From: Mycolicibacterium vulneris
GTDB taxonomy: Bacteria > Actinomycetota > Actinomycetes > Mycobacteriales > Mycobacteriaceae
Length of the DNA: 64,000 bases
Reading direction: 5' to 3'
Assembly (NCBI RefSeq): GCF_002104765.1
Contig: NZ_NCXM01000006.1
Location: 161,215-225,214 of the forward strand
Shown here: positions 8,498 through 17,564 of the stretch, in pieces
Position numbering within the stretch: position 1 is the stretch's first letter
How the letters are laid out: every line of letters starts with the position of its first letter
Program-made: the position numbers and the translations under genes
The notes under the pieces: model-generated
Seen by the model: the letters and a program-made list of their open reading frames with translations, nothing else
Database searches by the model: none
Told to the model about the DNA's origin: nothing

Positions 8498-8586
8498 GGC
8501 CCAGTCAATAGGCTTGTCCACCATCCGCCCATCCGCCGCAGCCGATCTGTGACAATGCACCCTGCGGAACATTCAACGGAGGCGCG

Positions 8587-9312
8587 GTGAATTTTGACAG
8601 CGGGCGGCGTATCGGAGCACGGTGGCTAGCGGGGACGGTGGCGGTCCTCGCGACGGCGGTCGCATTCATCGGCCCTGCGCCGGCCCGCGCTGACGTGCAA
8701 CTGTGCAATCCGGCGAGTGTCGATGCGAATCAGATGTGCCACTTCGATGCCTCGGGGCCGCTTTCGGACATCAGCATGGTGTTTCCGGCCAACTACCCCG
8801 ATGAGCAGGCGATGATCGGCTATCTGACCAAGGTCAACGACGATTTCGGCAACGCCCGCGGGCCGCTGAATACGTTGAAATCGCCGACTGCGCTGAAGGT
8901 TACCGGCACGCGATACAGCTCCGGTCCCCAAGCGACGGGTACCCAGTCCGTGGTCACCGAGGTCTATCAGAGCCTCGGCGCCGCCCACCCTTTGGTCTGG
9001 TACAAGTCCTTCAACTACAACCTGGCCAATCAGCAGCCGATCACCTTCGATTCCTTGTTCCAGCCGGGAACCCAACCGCTGCAGGCCATCTTGCCAATCG
9101 TGCAGAAGACCCTGGCCGACCGCTACCGGGCGGCCGTGTCGATACCGCCGGCCACCGGACTCCAGCCGGCGAACTACCAGAGTTTCGCGATCACCAACGA
9201 AGCGATCGTGTTCTTCTTCGATCAAAACGCGCTGCAGCCGGCGATGGAGGCCACGCAAGTATCGGTGCCGCGCAGCACGATCGCCTCGATGATCAGTCCC
9301 GGCATCGCGTAA
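8587..9312 (+). CDS. Secreted MPT64/TB22.2-like protein (DUF3298 family)
   Basis: The 241-residue protein has a signal peptide (hydrophobic 15-31, cleavage after PARA near residue 36). The body is very like MPT64: PLVWYKSFNYN, then QPITFDSLF, NYQSFAITNEAIVFFFD, and the end QVSVPRST. MPT64 of M. tuberculosis is a secreted antigen with a beta-grasp/DUF3298 fold. In that species mpt64 lies shortly after the mce3 operon, so the placement here beside an mce locus is notable. GTG 8587 is the likely start. Confidence 0.85.
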   Translation: MNFDSGRRIGARWLAGTVAVLATAVAFIGPAPARADVQLCNPASVDANQMCHFDASGPLSDISMVFPANYPDEQAMIGYLTKVNDDFGNARGPLNTLKSPTALKVTGTRYSSGPQATGTQSVVTEVYQSLGAAHPLVWYKSFNYNLANQQPITFDSLFQPGTQPLQAILPIVQKTLADRYRAAVSIPPATGLQPANYQSFAITNEAIVFFFDQNALQPAMEATQVSVPRSTIASMISPGIA

Positions 9313-9362
9313 CCGGCCGTTATAGTGGTACAACTGATCGCTCCGCCTGTGGCGCAACGGCT

Positions 9363-10112
9363 TTACGGCAGCTCAACCTTGCTGGCCAGCCAGCGGCCAT
9401 CCACCTTTTCCATCGTCATCTTGACCCGGCTGCGGTCCAGCTGCGGCGCGGGCGCGGCCCCATTGCTCACCGACTGATCGACGAACAGCACGACGTCCAC
9501 CTTGTCTTCGGTGGCGGACTGGACCGCGGCGTCGATCACACTGCCATGCGCCGCTGCCTTGTTGTCGATGAGCGTCTGACGCAGCTGGGCACTGGATTTG
9601 GTGTACATGTCCTTGAATTCACCGGTGGAGCCGTCGAGGACATCGGTGAAATTCTTGTCAATCGCATTGGTGTCCACGCTGGTCAACGTGACGATGTACT
9701 TCTTGGCTGCATCGAGCGCCTGGGCGGCGGCAACTTCCTTCTGGTGATGCTGAAACACCAGCCAGCCCTCATACCCCGCACCCGCGAGCATCGCGGCCAA
9801 TACTCCGACGGCTGCCCGGCGAGCGACGTTGCTGCGGCGTCCCTTTCGGCCATCGGAGTGCACCTCGCCGGTGACGTCCTCGTCTTCGCCGGGCGCTTCG
9901 TCGGGCACGGCGGGGTCGGCGCCCTCACTGTCGGGCGTAGCGTCGGCCGGCTTCGTATCTTCCTCGGCCCCATCGGTTTCCGCCGATGTAGGCACTGGTG
10001 GGAGCGGCACGTCATCTGCGACCCCCTCCGCGGCGAGGCGGAAGCGATTGACCAACCATGTTCCCGGGTTGCCGACTGTTCGTAGCGATGGTCGAGAGTT
10101 CATCAGTTGCAT
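9363..10112 (-). CDS. Mce-associated membrane protein (Mas), long acidic N-terminus
   Basis: The 249-residue protein has an acidic, Pro/Glu-rich cytoplasmic N-terminus (about 30-90), one membrane helix (about 99-117) and a periplasmic domain (ALDAAKKYIVTLTSVDTNAI onward). That domain is closely related to the second Mas protein of this locus: both contain FTDVLDGSTGEFKD-like, SAQLRQTLIDNKAAAHG-like and VDGRWLASKVELP-like segments. Mas proteins are thought to stabilise Mce complexes. Its start overlaps the end of the upstream secreted-protein gene by 10 bases, so they form an operon divergent from the mce genes. Confidence 0.85.
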   Translation of the reverse strand: MQLMNSRPSLRTVGNPGTWLVNRFRLAAEGVADDVPLPPVPTSAETDGAEEDTKPADATPDSEGADPAVPDEAPGEDEDVTGEVHSDGRKGRRSNVARRAAVGVLAAMLAGAGYEGWLVFQHHQKEVAAAQALDAAKKYIVTLTSVDTNAIDKNFTDVLDGSTGEFKDMYTKSSAQLRQTLIDNKAAAHGSVIDAAVQSATEDKVDVVLFVDQSVSNGAAPAPQLDRSRVKMTMEKVDGRWLASKVELP

Positions 10113-10711
10113 GCGCCGGAATCACGAAGCGCGTTCGCCCAGCCGGTGGCCGAGACGATGTACGCATGGGTGACTCCTGACGGATCCTTTCTCTTGATGC
10201 TGTCACTGATTCGCGAGAGCTGAAATGCCAAGTGGGTCATCGACTCACCCCCGTACACCGGCGAATACGGTCCGAAGTTATCGGGCTGATTGGTGATGAT
10301 CAGCGACTTCACCCGAGGTGCCAGAAAGGCTGTCGACTGGTCGATATTGGCGACCACGGCGTGAGCGTTTCCCTGCACGCCCCCGATCGAGTAGTCGTCG
10401 TGCTGGTCACCGAGGTACCGGTTGAAGTCGTTGATCTGGCCCATCAGCGGATCGAATTGCGATTTGAACCATTGGCAGGAGTCCGACATTCCGCCGATCA
10501 TCTCCGGTGTCACGCGTGCCGTGAATGTGTTGTACGGCCAGATGTCGGAGTTCGGCGACCAATCGCTGGGCGCCGGCGCGAACACCGGCAACGGGGGCGG
10601 GGGCTGCCCCGGATCGGCGGCGGCCTGGCCGGCGAGCGCGATGGCGGCCGTGAGTGCCGGTCCGGCGCACGCCAGGCCGCTACCTGCCCGTCGCAACCTC
10701 GTCAGATTCAT
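10103..10711 (-). CDS. Secreted protein of unknown function beside the mce operon
   Basis: The 202-residue product has a signal peptide (hydrophobic 14-31, cleavage after QAAA or nearby), then a proline-rich linker and a soluble domain with two cysteines: one in DSCQWF and one as the next-to-last residue (GACN). It is translationally coupled with the Mas gene (10-base overlap) and divergent from yrbEA. A role in or near the Mce transporter in the cell wall is inferred from this position only; no known domain was recognised. Confidence 0.7.
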   Translation of the reverse strand: MNLTRLRRAGSGLACAGPALTAAIALAGQAAADPGQPPPPLPVFAPAPSDWSPNSDIWPYNTFTARVTPEMIGGMSDSCQWFKSQFDPLMGQINDFNRYLGDQHDDYSIGGVQGNAHAVVANIDQSTAFLAPRVKSLIITNQPDNFGPYSPVYGGESMTHLAFQLSRISDSIKRKDPSGVTHAYIVSATGWANALRDSGACN

Positions 10712-10865
10712 CCGATCTTCCCCAAGAAGTACGATATCCCGCGGCTACCGAATACCGATCCACCCATCTCATTGGCGAAATAGCTATTAACATCTGCGTC
10801 TAGTTAGGCGATCTTCTCGCGAAGTCGGCAACGCGTCAAGTGGCCGCTACCAGGTAAACAACGTA

Positions 10866-10892
10866 ATGACCACAAGTCATCACGCATGCGTG
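10866..10892. promoter_or_regulatory. Paired palindromes, candidate operator of the mce operon
   Basis: ATGAC-N5-GTCAT (10866-10880) is followed without a gap by the perfect 12-base palindrome CACGCATGCGTG (10881-10892). They lie about 75-95 bases upstream of the yrbEA -10-like box and about 155 bases upstream of the divergent start. Binding by the Mce3R-type protein is a guess. Confidence 0.35.
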
Positions 10893-10961
10893 CGCCCCTT
10901 TGCGGCCACGGGATTGGCCCAGTTTGTCAATCAAGACCTTCCGCAGAAGCTGAGCAGCAGT

Positions 10962-10967
10962 TAACAT
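10962..10967 (+). promoter_or_regulatory. Possible -10 box of the mce operon
   Basis: TAACAT within GTTAACATAG fits the mycobacterial TANNNT -10 pattern. No good -35 is visible. A start near 10974 would give a leader of about 43 bases to GTG 11017 or 73 bases to ATG 11047. Confidence 0.3.
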
Positions 10968-11016
10968 AGCCGCCCGTGGGGGCACAACGCACATTCACCG
11001 ACGCTCATCGGTACCT

Positions 11017-11916
11017 GTGAGTGATCACCTTGGGGCGCGTCCGGCGATGACCGCCCAGGACGACCGCTCGCCCAACGACGACCGAGCGCCCGACAATGTG
11101 GCCACTATCCAAGAGTGGTCCACCGGATACGTCGTGCGGCACCCCCTGGCATCACTCAACACCCTCGGCGAGCAGTACATCCTTGCGATACGCACCGTCG
11201 AGTACTGCATGGTCGACTTGTTCACCGGGCGGTTCCAATGGGCGGAGTTCATCCGCCAGGGTGCCTTCATGGCTGCCACGGCGGTGCTGCCGACGGTGTT
11301 GGTGGCGCTGCCGATCGGGGTGACGCTTTCCATCCAGTTCGCCTTGCTGGCCAACCAAGTCGGCGCGACATCACTCGCCGGGGCGGCCAGCGGACTCGCG
11401 GTCATCCGGCAGGCCGCGTCGTTGGTGGCCGCGGTGCTCATGGCGTCCGCCGTCGGCTCGGCCATCACCGCAGATCTCGGCTCCCGCACCATGCGTGAGG
11501 AGACCGACGCCATGGAGGTCATGGGAGTCTCGGTGATTCGCCGCTTGGTGGTGCCCCGCTTCGCCGCGGCCATAATGGTTGGTGTCGCCCTGACCGGAAT
11601 CACTTGCTTCGTAGGGTTTTTGGCCAGCTACCTCTTCAACGTCTATTTCCAGCGTGGCGCGCCGGGAAGCTTCGTAGCGACGTTTTCGTCGTTCGCCACC
11701 ACGGAAGACATGGTCGTCGCGCTGCTCAAAGCAGTGATATACGGCGCGATCGTGGCGGTGATCGCCTGCCAGAAGGGGTTATTCACCAAGGGCGGCCCGG
11801 CGGGAGTGGCGAACTCGGTGAACGCCGCGGTGGTGGAATCGATCCTGGTACTGATGATCGTGAACGTCGGGATCAGCGAGCTGTACAACGCGCTGTACCC
11901 CAGGACGGGGCTGTGA
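11017..11916 (+). CDS. yrbEA: YrbE-type ABC permease, subunit A of the mce operon
   Basis: The 299-residue MlaE/YrbE-type permease has about five membrane helices and the family segment MRVEETDAMEVMGV-like (EETDAMEVMGVSVIRRLVVPR), the coupling loop facing the ATPase. It pairs with YrbEB to form the inner-membrane channel of a Mce lipid importer; the ATPase (Mkl/MceG) is normally encoded elsewhere and is not in this window. The GTG 11017 start gives an extra acidic N-terminus. ATG 11047 would give 289 residues, nearer the usual size. It is first of eight tightly packed genes. Confidence 0.9.
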   Translation: MSDHLGARPAMTAQDDRSPNDDRAPDNVATIQEWSTGYVVRHPLASLNTLGEQYILAIRTVEYCMVDLFTGRFQWAEFIRQGAFMAATAVLPTVLVALPIGVTLSIQFALLANQVGATSLAGAASGLAVIRQAASLVAAVLMASAVGSAITADLGSRTMREETDAMEVMGVSVIRRLVVPRFAAAIMVGVALTGITCFVGFLASYLFNVYFQRGAPGSFVATFSSFATTEDMVVALLKAVIYGAIVAVIACQKGLFTKGGPAGVANSVNAAVVESILVLMIVNVGISELYNALYPRTGL

Positions 11917-11917
11917 C

Positions 11918-12775
11918 ATGACGGCATCGGTCTACGTCCCAACGCTGGCCCGCCCGATCGTCGGTGCCTATCGGGCCGCGACCGCCCCGACCATGCGGTT
12001 GGGGCACATGCTGGTGTTCTTCGTGCGGGCCGTGCTCGCCGTCCCCTCCGTGCTGCGCCAATACCGCACGGAATTCCTGCGATTGCTGTCGAACATCGCG
12101 TGGGGCAACGGCTCGATCGTCGTCGGCGGCGGCACGGCCGGTGTCGCGGTTGTGCTCGGGTTCACCGCGGGCGCACTGGTCGCCGTGGAGGGTTATAACT
12201 TCCTCAATCTCCTCGGCCTGGGTCCGGCCACCGGCATCATCTCCTCGCTGGTCAACACCCGTGAGCTCGCGCCGATCATGGCTTCGCTGGCTTTCGCGAT
12301 GCAGGCCGGCTGCCGGTTCACGGCGCAGCTGGGTGCCATGCGCATCGCCGAAGAGATCGACGCGCTGGAATCGTTGGCCATCCGCCCCATCCCGTTCCTG
12401 GTCACGACGCGGCTCATGGCTTCCGTCATCGCCGTGATCCCGCTCTACATCGCCTGCCTGGCCGTGACCTATCTGACGTGTCAGGTCGTCGCCGAGGTGA
12501 TCAGCGGGGGATCTGTCGGTCCGTACCTGCACTACTTCACGATGATGCTGAGCGCGAAGGATATCGCCTACTCGGTGGTCAAGTGCGTTGTCTTCGTTTG
12601 GCTTTCGTCTACCGTGCAGTGCTACTACGGCTTCTATGCCTCCGGCGGTCCGGAGGGCGTCGGCGTAGCCGCCGGGCATGCCATGCGGGCGAGCATCACC
12701 GTGGTGATCATGGTCAACATGTTGCTCACGATGGCGCTGTGGAGCATCGACGCCGGCGCGAGATTCGGTGGCTGA
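11918..12775 (+). CDS. yrbEB: YrbE-type ABC permease, subunit B
   Basis: The 285-residue partner of YrbEA has the same fold: about five helices and the coupling-loop motif RIAEEIDALESLAIRPIPFL. It begins one base after the YrbEA stop codon and ends directly at the mceA start, so translation is coupled. The heterodimer forms the permease core through which lipid delivered by the MceA-F tunnel enters the cytoplasm. Confidence 0.92.
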   Translation: MTASVYVPTLARPIVGAYRAATAPTMRLGHMLVFFVRAVLAVPSVLRQYRTEFLRLLSNIAWGNGSIVVGGGTAGVAVVLGFTAGALVAVEGYNFLNLLGLGPATGIISSLVNTRELAPIMASLAFAMQAGCRFTAQLGAMRIAEEIDALESLAIRPIPFLVTTRLMASVIAVIPLYIACLAVTYLTCQVVAEVISGGSVGPYLHYFTMMLSAKDIAYSVVKCVVFVWLSSTVQCYYGFYASGGPEGVGVAAGHAMRASITVVIMVNMLLTMALWSIDAGARFGG

Positions 12776-14335
12776 ATGCCGAATTCACTGGACTTCGACG
12801 GGCGGGGCCCTTCAGACCATCAGCTGCTCGCCACGGGCGTCGCCGTCCTGCTGATAGCGGGACTGGTCACGGGCAGCCTCCTGCTGAAGTCCACCGGCCG
12901 GCTCAACGACTACATCCGCGTGGTCGCCGAGCTGACGAACGTGGGTGACGGATTGCCCACCCGCTCCGACGTGAAGTACCACGGGCTGCTCGTCGGTGCC
13001 GTCGACAACGTCATCCCTGCGGCCTACGGCAAACCCAACTATGTGCACATCAACCTCAAACCCGAATACGCCAAAGACATTCCGGGTGCGGTGACCGCGC
13101 GTGTGGTGCCCAGTAACGTATTCGCGGTCTCGTCGGTGCAACTCGTCGACGGCCGCCCGAGTGCGAGCATCCGCAGCGGGGCACGCATCCCCGAAGACGC
13201 GCAGCTTTCGACGGTGATCTTCCAGACCACGATCAGCAAGCTGCGTGACATCCTTGCCGCGACCGGCCGGGGCCGCGAAGACCACAGTGTGGGAATACTG
13301 GCCGCCGTCGCGGCCGCCACCAATAACCGGCGCGGCGCGCTGCTCGCGGCCGGTGCGCAGATGACGCGGGTGCTCGATGAGCTCAACGGCATCGTTACCA
13401 CCAACCCCGGACCGTCCACAGTTTCCGCGTTGCTGGATGCCACCCGGGGCCTGCAGTCCACCGCGCCCGACCTTGTCGACGTCCTGCATGACGCGGTCAA
13501 ACCGATGCAGACCCTGGCCGAAAAGCGTGAACAGTTCCGGTCGCTGGTTACCGGTTCGCACCACACCTTCGGCGTGAGCCGGCAAGCGTTCGACAACCAC
13601 ACCGATCAGCTGATCGAGATGACGCAGAACCTCACGCCGGTCCTGGGTGTGTTCGCGCTGCACAGCGACAAGTTCGTGCCCATCTTCACCAGATTGAACC
13701 GGTTGTCCGACAAGTTCTTCGAAGAGGTGTGGGATCCCGACCTCGACACCGGGAACATGCGGGTCAATCTGGCACTGACCCCGACCTACACCTACACGCG
13801 CGCCGACTGCCCGCGTTACGGCCAGCTGCTCGGACCGAGTTGCTATACCGCCCCGACGATCACGGTGCGCCCCGACCTGCCCGAGGTCCTGCTGCCGCAG
13901 AACTACCATCCGCCCGCCGATCTGGCGCCGCCACCGGGGACCCAGATCGGGCCCGACAACAACCTCGTCCCCGTCGGGCCGCCGCTGTACAACCCCAACC
14001 CGAGCCTGCAGGACCCCAATCCGCCGTTGCCGTGGTGGCCGTGGCCGACCGGCCCGGTTCCCCGAGTCCCGGGAACCGCCGATCCCGACGACGCGCCACC
14101 CCCTGCGGGTCCGCCGCCGGCACCAAGCCCGGGACCGCCCGGAGCGGTCGCACCATCGGGCTACGGCGGCAACGTCGGTCCGATTGGCAGCCAACACGAG
14201 CGGGATCAGCTGGGTTGGATCACCGGCCAGGGAGGGTCGGCGTCGGTGGCGACGCAGTTGTTACTCGGCCCGGTGGCGCGCGGCACGGCGGTCTCGCTGA
14301 AGCCCCAGCAGCAGCCGACGGGTGGGCCGAAATGA
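12776..14335 (+). CDS. mceA: MceA, Mce-family lipid-transport tunnel protein
   Basis: The 519-residue protein has an N-terminal anchor helix (about 19-38) and an MCE beta-barrel domain (about 40-130, with DGLPTRSDVKYHGLLVGAV). A long helical tunnel-forming region follows, then a proline-rich C-terminal tail (about 400-470) as in Mce1A and Mce4A. It would sit as one strand of the MceA-F heterohexamer spanning the periplasm. ATG 12776 directly follows the YrbEB stop, and its own stop overlaps the mceB start by ATGA. Which numbered mce family it belongs to is unresolved. Confidence 0.92.
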   Translation: MPNSLDFDGRGPSDHQLLATGVAVLLIAGLVTGSLLLKSTGRLNDYIRVVAELTNVGDGLPTRSDVKYHGLLVGAVDNVIPAAYGKPNYVHINLKPEYAKDIPGAVTARVVPSNVFAVSSVQLVDGRPSASIRSGARIPEDAQLSTVIFQTTISKLRDILAATGRGREDHSVGILAAVAAATNNRRGALLAAGAQMTRVLDELNGIVTTNPGPSTVSALLDATRGLQSTAPDLVDVLHDAVKPMQTLAEKREQFRSLVTGSHHTFGVSRQAFDNHTDQLIEMTQNLTPVLGVFALHSDKFVPIFTRLNRLSDKFFEEVWDPDLDTGNMRVNLALTPTYTYTRADCPRYGQLLGPSCYTAPTITVRPDLPEVLLPQNYHPPADLAPPPGTQIGPDNNLVPVGPPLYNPNPSLQDPNPPLPWWPWPTGPVPRVPGTADPDDAPPPAGPPPAPSPGPPGAVAPSGYGGNVGPIGSQHERDQLGWITGQGGSASVATQLLLGPVARGTAVSLKPQQQPTGGPK

Positions 14336-15411
14336 AAGTGCGGGGCCCGCTGATCGGCCTGTCGATGTTCATGGCGCTCGCCATCGCCGTGACGTGGATG
14401 GTGTACGCCACCCTGCGGCGAGACGTGGCCGGACCAACCACCGGGTACGCGGCGATATTCACCGACGTGTACGGGCTCCGCGTCGGCGATGACGTCCGGA
14501 TGGCCGGTGTGCGGGTCGGCCGCGTCGAAAACGTAGAACTCACCGGCAAATTGGCGAAGGTCTCGTTCATCGTCGAAAACGAACAGCACCTGTACGGCAA
14601 TACGGTTGCGTCGGTGACCTACCAGAACATCATCGGGCAGCGGTATCTGGGCTTGTCGCTGGGCGAGATCGGCAACCGGGGGCTGCTCCCAGCCGGGAGC
14701 GTGATACCGGTGCAGCAGACCGACCCGTCCTTCGATGTCGACAAGTTGCTCAACGGTTTTGAGCCGCTGTTCACCTTGCTCAACGCCAAGGACGCCGACG
14801 ACCTGACCAAGGGCGTATTGCAGTCGCTGCAGGGCGATCAGGCGTCCATCCCGCTACTGGTGGAGCAGACCTCGACGATCACCCGAACGTTGTCCGCACG
14901 CGATCAGTCCCTGGGCGATCTCATCAGCAGCCTCACGAAGGTCACCGACACCGTCGCCCGCCAAAACGACGACCTTGATCACGCGCTCGACCAAACACGC
15001 GATGCGGTTGCTAATTTCGACGACCGGCGTGCATCGTTACAGGACTCGGTGGGATCGATCGCCAAGGTGACCCGTCGTCTCTCGGCGATCGCCGACGACG
15101 TGGATCCGTCGTTGAACGACCTCATAACCCGGGAGCCCGGTTTCAGCAAGCACATGATCGGCATCGAACCTCAGCTGGCATTCACCGGAGACAACCTCCC
15201 GCTGCTACTCAAGGGATTCGCACGAGCCGTCGGCGAGGGTTCCTACGGCAATGCCTACGCGTGCGACCTGAACGCCGCCGGTTTCTTCCCCGGTCTCAAC
15301 GACATCACGACCTTCATCGTCAACGCGGCCACCCCGGGCAACGCGTATCCGATCACCACCAAGAACCTGGGGTGGCACACCCCACGATGCAGGAACATGG
15401 CCAATGGCTGA
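14332..15411 (+). CDS. mceB: MceB, Mce-family protein
   Basis: The start ATG at 14332 overlaps the mceA stop (ATGA); a longer frame upstream is only a shadow of mceA. The 359-residue protein has a membrane anchor (about 7-25) and the MCE domain with the signature GLRVGDDVRMAGVRVGRV (about 47-64). A helical region with many heptad-like Asp/Leu repeats ends in a C-terminal part with paired cysteines (YACDLN and PRCRN). It forms part of the hexameric lipid tunnel with MceA and MceC-F. Confidence 0.92.
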   Translation: MKVRGPLIGLSMFMALAIAVTWMVYATLRRDVAGPTTGYAAIFTDVYGLRVGDDVRMAGVRVGRVENVELTGKLAKVSFIVENEQHLYGNTVASVTYQNIIGQRYLGLSLGEIGNRGLLPAGSVIPVQQTDPSFDVDKLLNGFEPLFTLLNAKDADDLTKGVLQSLQGDQASIPLLVEQTSTITRTLSARDQSLGDLISSLTKVTDTVARQNDDLDHALDQTRDAVANFDDRRASLQDSVGSIAKVTRRLSAIADDVDPSLNDLITREPGFSKHMIGIEPQLAFTGDNLPLLLKGFARAVGEGSYGNAYACDLNAAGFFPGLNDITTFIVNAATPGNAYPITTKNLGWHTPRCRNMANG

Positions 15412-16450
15412 ATCATTGAAGGCCCGGTGGGCGCGACGCCGTCCGCTGGAGTCCTACAACAGGACCTGGCTCGGCCTGGCGGGACTGGTGTTGGTCGCCG
15501 TTCTCGTCGTGGCGGCACTGGGAATCAAATTGCTCGGTGTCGGTTACACCCACTACAATGCCGAATTCTTGCAAGCCGCAACGCTGCGACCCGGAAATCC
15601 CATCACCATCGCCGGCATCGAGGTCGGACACGTCACCAGCATGAAGCTCGATGGCGATCACGTCGAAGCCGGTTTGAGCGTGCGTGACAACGTCGCGCTG
15701 GGCAAGGACACCCGAGCGGTGATCAAGGTGATGACGATCCTCGGTTCGCGCTATCTCGAGCTGGTGCCTGACGGCCCGGGTTCGCTGCCGGGCAGGACGA
15801 TCGGCTTGACGCACACGGAGGTGCCGTACGACCTGCAGTCGCTGCTCGAAGACGCCACCACCACCTTCGAGCAGGTCGACTCCGACCAGTTCGCCCAGTC
15901 GCTCGGGGTGCTGGGCAAGCAGCTCGGCGGGGTGCCGCCCCTGATTCCGCAGGCGGTCGCGAATCTGCAGACGCTGTCGACGATCACCGCCGACCGCCGA
16001 GGCCAGCTCGGCACCTTACTGAAAAGCACTGAGCGGGTGGTTAATACCCTACGGCGCCAGCAGACCAACATCGGCCATGTGATGGATCAGGGGCAGGATC
16101 TGCTCGGGCACTTGGTCGCGCGCGAAGCCACCTTCCATACCATGTTCGCGGGGCTGACGGACCTAGTCGACCAGCTCGACAAGATCGTGGTTAAAAACAG
16201 GCCGCTGCTCGATGAGTTGTTCGCCAACCTGCACGAGCTGACGAATATGGTCGGCCAGCACGACGACCTGCTGCGCAATCTTTTGCAGGTCGCGCCGGTG
16301 GCCCTTCGCGGCCTGACCAACGCGACCGGCTACGGACCCGTCGTCGAGTTCAACCTGCCAAACGGGCTCGCGATCGATTCGTGGATGTGTGCCATCAGCG
16401 GTCGCGCCAAGGAATTCAAGATGATCCAGTATTTCAAGGACTGCAAATGA
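15404..16450 (+). CDS. mceC: MceC, Mce-family protein
   Basis: A 348-residue Mce protein starting at ATG 15404 inside the end of mceB (8-base overlap). It has an anchor helix (about 23-42) and an MCE domain with LRPGNPITIAGIEVGHV. The helical tunnel segment ends with cysteines in DSWMCAISG and at the penultimate residue (KDCK). It lacks the long proline-rich tail found in many MceC proteins, so it is a short version. It overlaps mceD by ATGA. Confidence 0.9.
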   Translation: MAESLKARWARRRPLESYNRTWLGLAGLVLVAVLVVAALGIKLLGVGYTHYNAEFLQAATLRPGNPITIAGIEVGHVTSMKLDGDHVEAGLSVRDNVALGKDTRAVIKVMTILGSRYLELVPDGPGSLPGRTIGLTHTEVPYDLQSLLEDATTTFEQVDSDQFAQSLGVLGKQLGGVPPLIPQAVANLQTLSTITADRRGQLGTLLKSTERVVNTLRRQQTNIGHVMDQGQDLLGHLVAREATFHTMFAGLTDLVDQLDKIVVKNRPLLDELFANLHELTNMVGQHDDLLRNLLQVAPVALRGLTNATGYGPVVEFNLPNGLAIDSWMCAISGRAKEFKMIQYFKDCK

Positions 16451-17562
16451 TCTCCGGGAGGCGCAAACTCATCGCCGTGGGCGCCGCAGTGGCGGCGCTA
16501 ACCGCCGTCGCCATCGGGGTGGTCGGCCACTACGTCAAGTCACGCCTGGACACCATGATGGTGACCGCGCAATTCGACAGCGCCGCAGGCCTTTACGAAG
16601 GCAACCTCGTTGCGGTCCTCGGCATGCCGGTGGGCAAGGTCAGCAAGGTCACCTCCAAAGGCGGCTACGTCGAGGCCGAGCTGACGGTGGACAAGAAGGT
16701 CAAGATCCCGGCGGCCGCCCGCGCGGTCACCATCACCACCTCCATCCTCACCGACCGGCAGGTCGAACTCACCCCGCCTTACCGGGGCGGCCCGGTGCTG
16801 AAGAACCACGACACGATCGGACTGACCCGAACCAAGACGCCCGTGGCCTTCGATCGCGTCCTCGACATGCTCGACAAGGTGTCCAAATCGCTCAAGGGCG
16901 ACGGAAACGGCGGCGGACCCATCGCCGACCTGACCGATTCCGCCGCCGCCATCACCGACGGCAACGGCAAAAAAATCCTGTCTGCCCTCGACGAACTCGC
17001 CAACGCGCTGCGGCTCAGCTCCGAGCGCGGCGCGACCACCCGCGAGCAGCTGACGACGATCATCACCGACCTCAGCTCGATAACCGAGGCCACCGCACGC
17101 AATGACACCAAGGTGCGCCAATTCGGTTCCACGACAAACCAGCTGAGCCAGATGCTCGCCGACGAAAAATTCGGCACCGGCGCTACCGGGCGCACCATCA
17201 ACAGAATCCTCGAAGAGGTCACCACGCTGCTCGAGCAGAACCGGGAAAACCTCAAACAGGCAGTGCGCAACGGCGACACCGCCGCCAAGACGATCGTCGA
17301 GGATCAGCGGGGGGTTTCCGAAATGCTCGATGTGCTCCCCATAACACTGGAGAACCTGTACAACACGGTCGATCAGAGCAACGGAGCGATACGCGTGCAC
17401 GGGCTCCTCGATAAGGCTCTGACCGACAGCCAGTCCGCCAAGGAGCTCTGCAATCTGATGCACCTGCGCCAACTCGGCTGCAGCACAGGCACGTTACAAG
17501 ACTACGGCCCCGATTTCGGCCTGACCTACATCCTCGACGGTCTCTCGGCGATGGGGCAGTAG
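16447..17562 (+). CDS. mceD: MceD, Mce-family protein
   Basis: The chosen start, ATG 16447, overlaps the mceC stop (ATGA) and is directly followed by the expected anchor helix (MISGRRKLIAVGAAVAAL). An earlier in-frame start at 16381 lies inside mceC and is rejected. The 371-residue product has the MCE domain (AGLYEGNLVAVLGMPVGKV), a long helical part and a C-terminal cysteine pair (ELCNLMHLRQLGC). It is part of the lipid tunnel. Confidence 0.92.
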   Translation: MISGRRKLIAVGAAVAALTAVAIGVVGHYVKSRLDTMMVTAQFDSAAGLYEGNLVAVLGMPVGKVSKVTSKGGYVEAELTVDKKVKIPAAARAVTITTSILTDRQVELTPPYRGGPVLKNHDTIGLTRTKTPVAFDRVLDMLDKVSKSLKGDGNGGGPIADLTDSAAAITDGNGKKILSALDELANALRLSSERGATTREQLTTIITDLSSITEATARNDTKVRQFGSTTNQLSQMLADEKFGTGATGRTINRILEEVTTLLEQNRENLKQAVRNGDTAAKTIVEDQRGVSEMLDVLPITLENLYNTVDQSNGAIRVHGLLDKALTDSQSAKELCNLMHLRQLGCSTGTLQDYGPDFGLTYILDGLSAMGQ

Positions 17563-17564
17563 TA

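Larger units (their letters stand above)
10712..11016. other. Divergent intergenic region of the mce locus
   Basis: The 305 bases between the secreted-protein/Mas pair and yrbEA contain no gene. They hold two adjacent palindromes (10866-10880 and 10881-10892) and a TAACAT -10-like box (10962-10967) pointing to yrbEA. This must contain both divergent promoters, and is the natural place for a regulator such as the double-TetR protein at the far end of the locus to bind. Confidence 0.6.

Noticed and set aside
12812..14197. 461-codon minus-strand frame opposite mceA
   Set aside because: Low-complexity translation with no family resemblance, fully opposite a definite Mce protein.
13729..14331. 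Upstream extension of the mceB frame
   Set aside because: It lies entirely inside mceA; the ATGA overlap at 14332 and the anchor helix right after it mark the real start.
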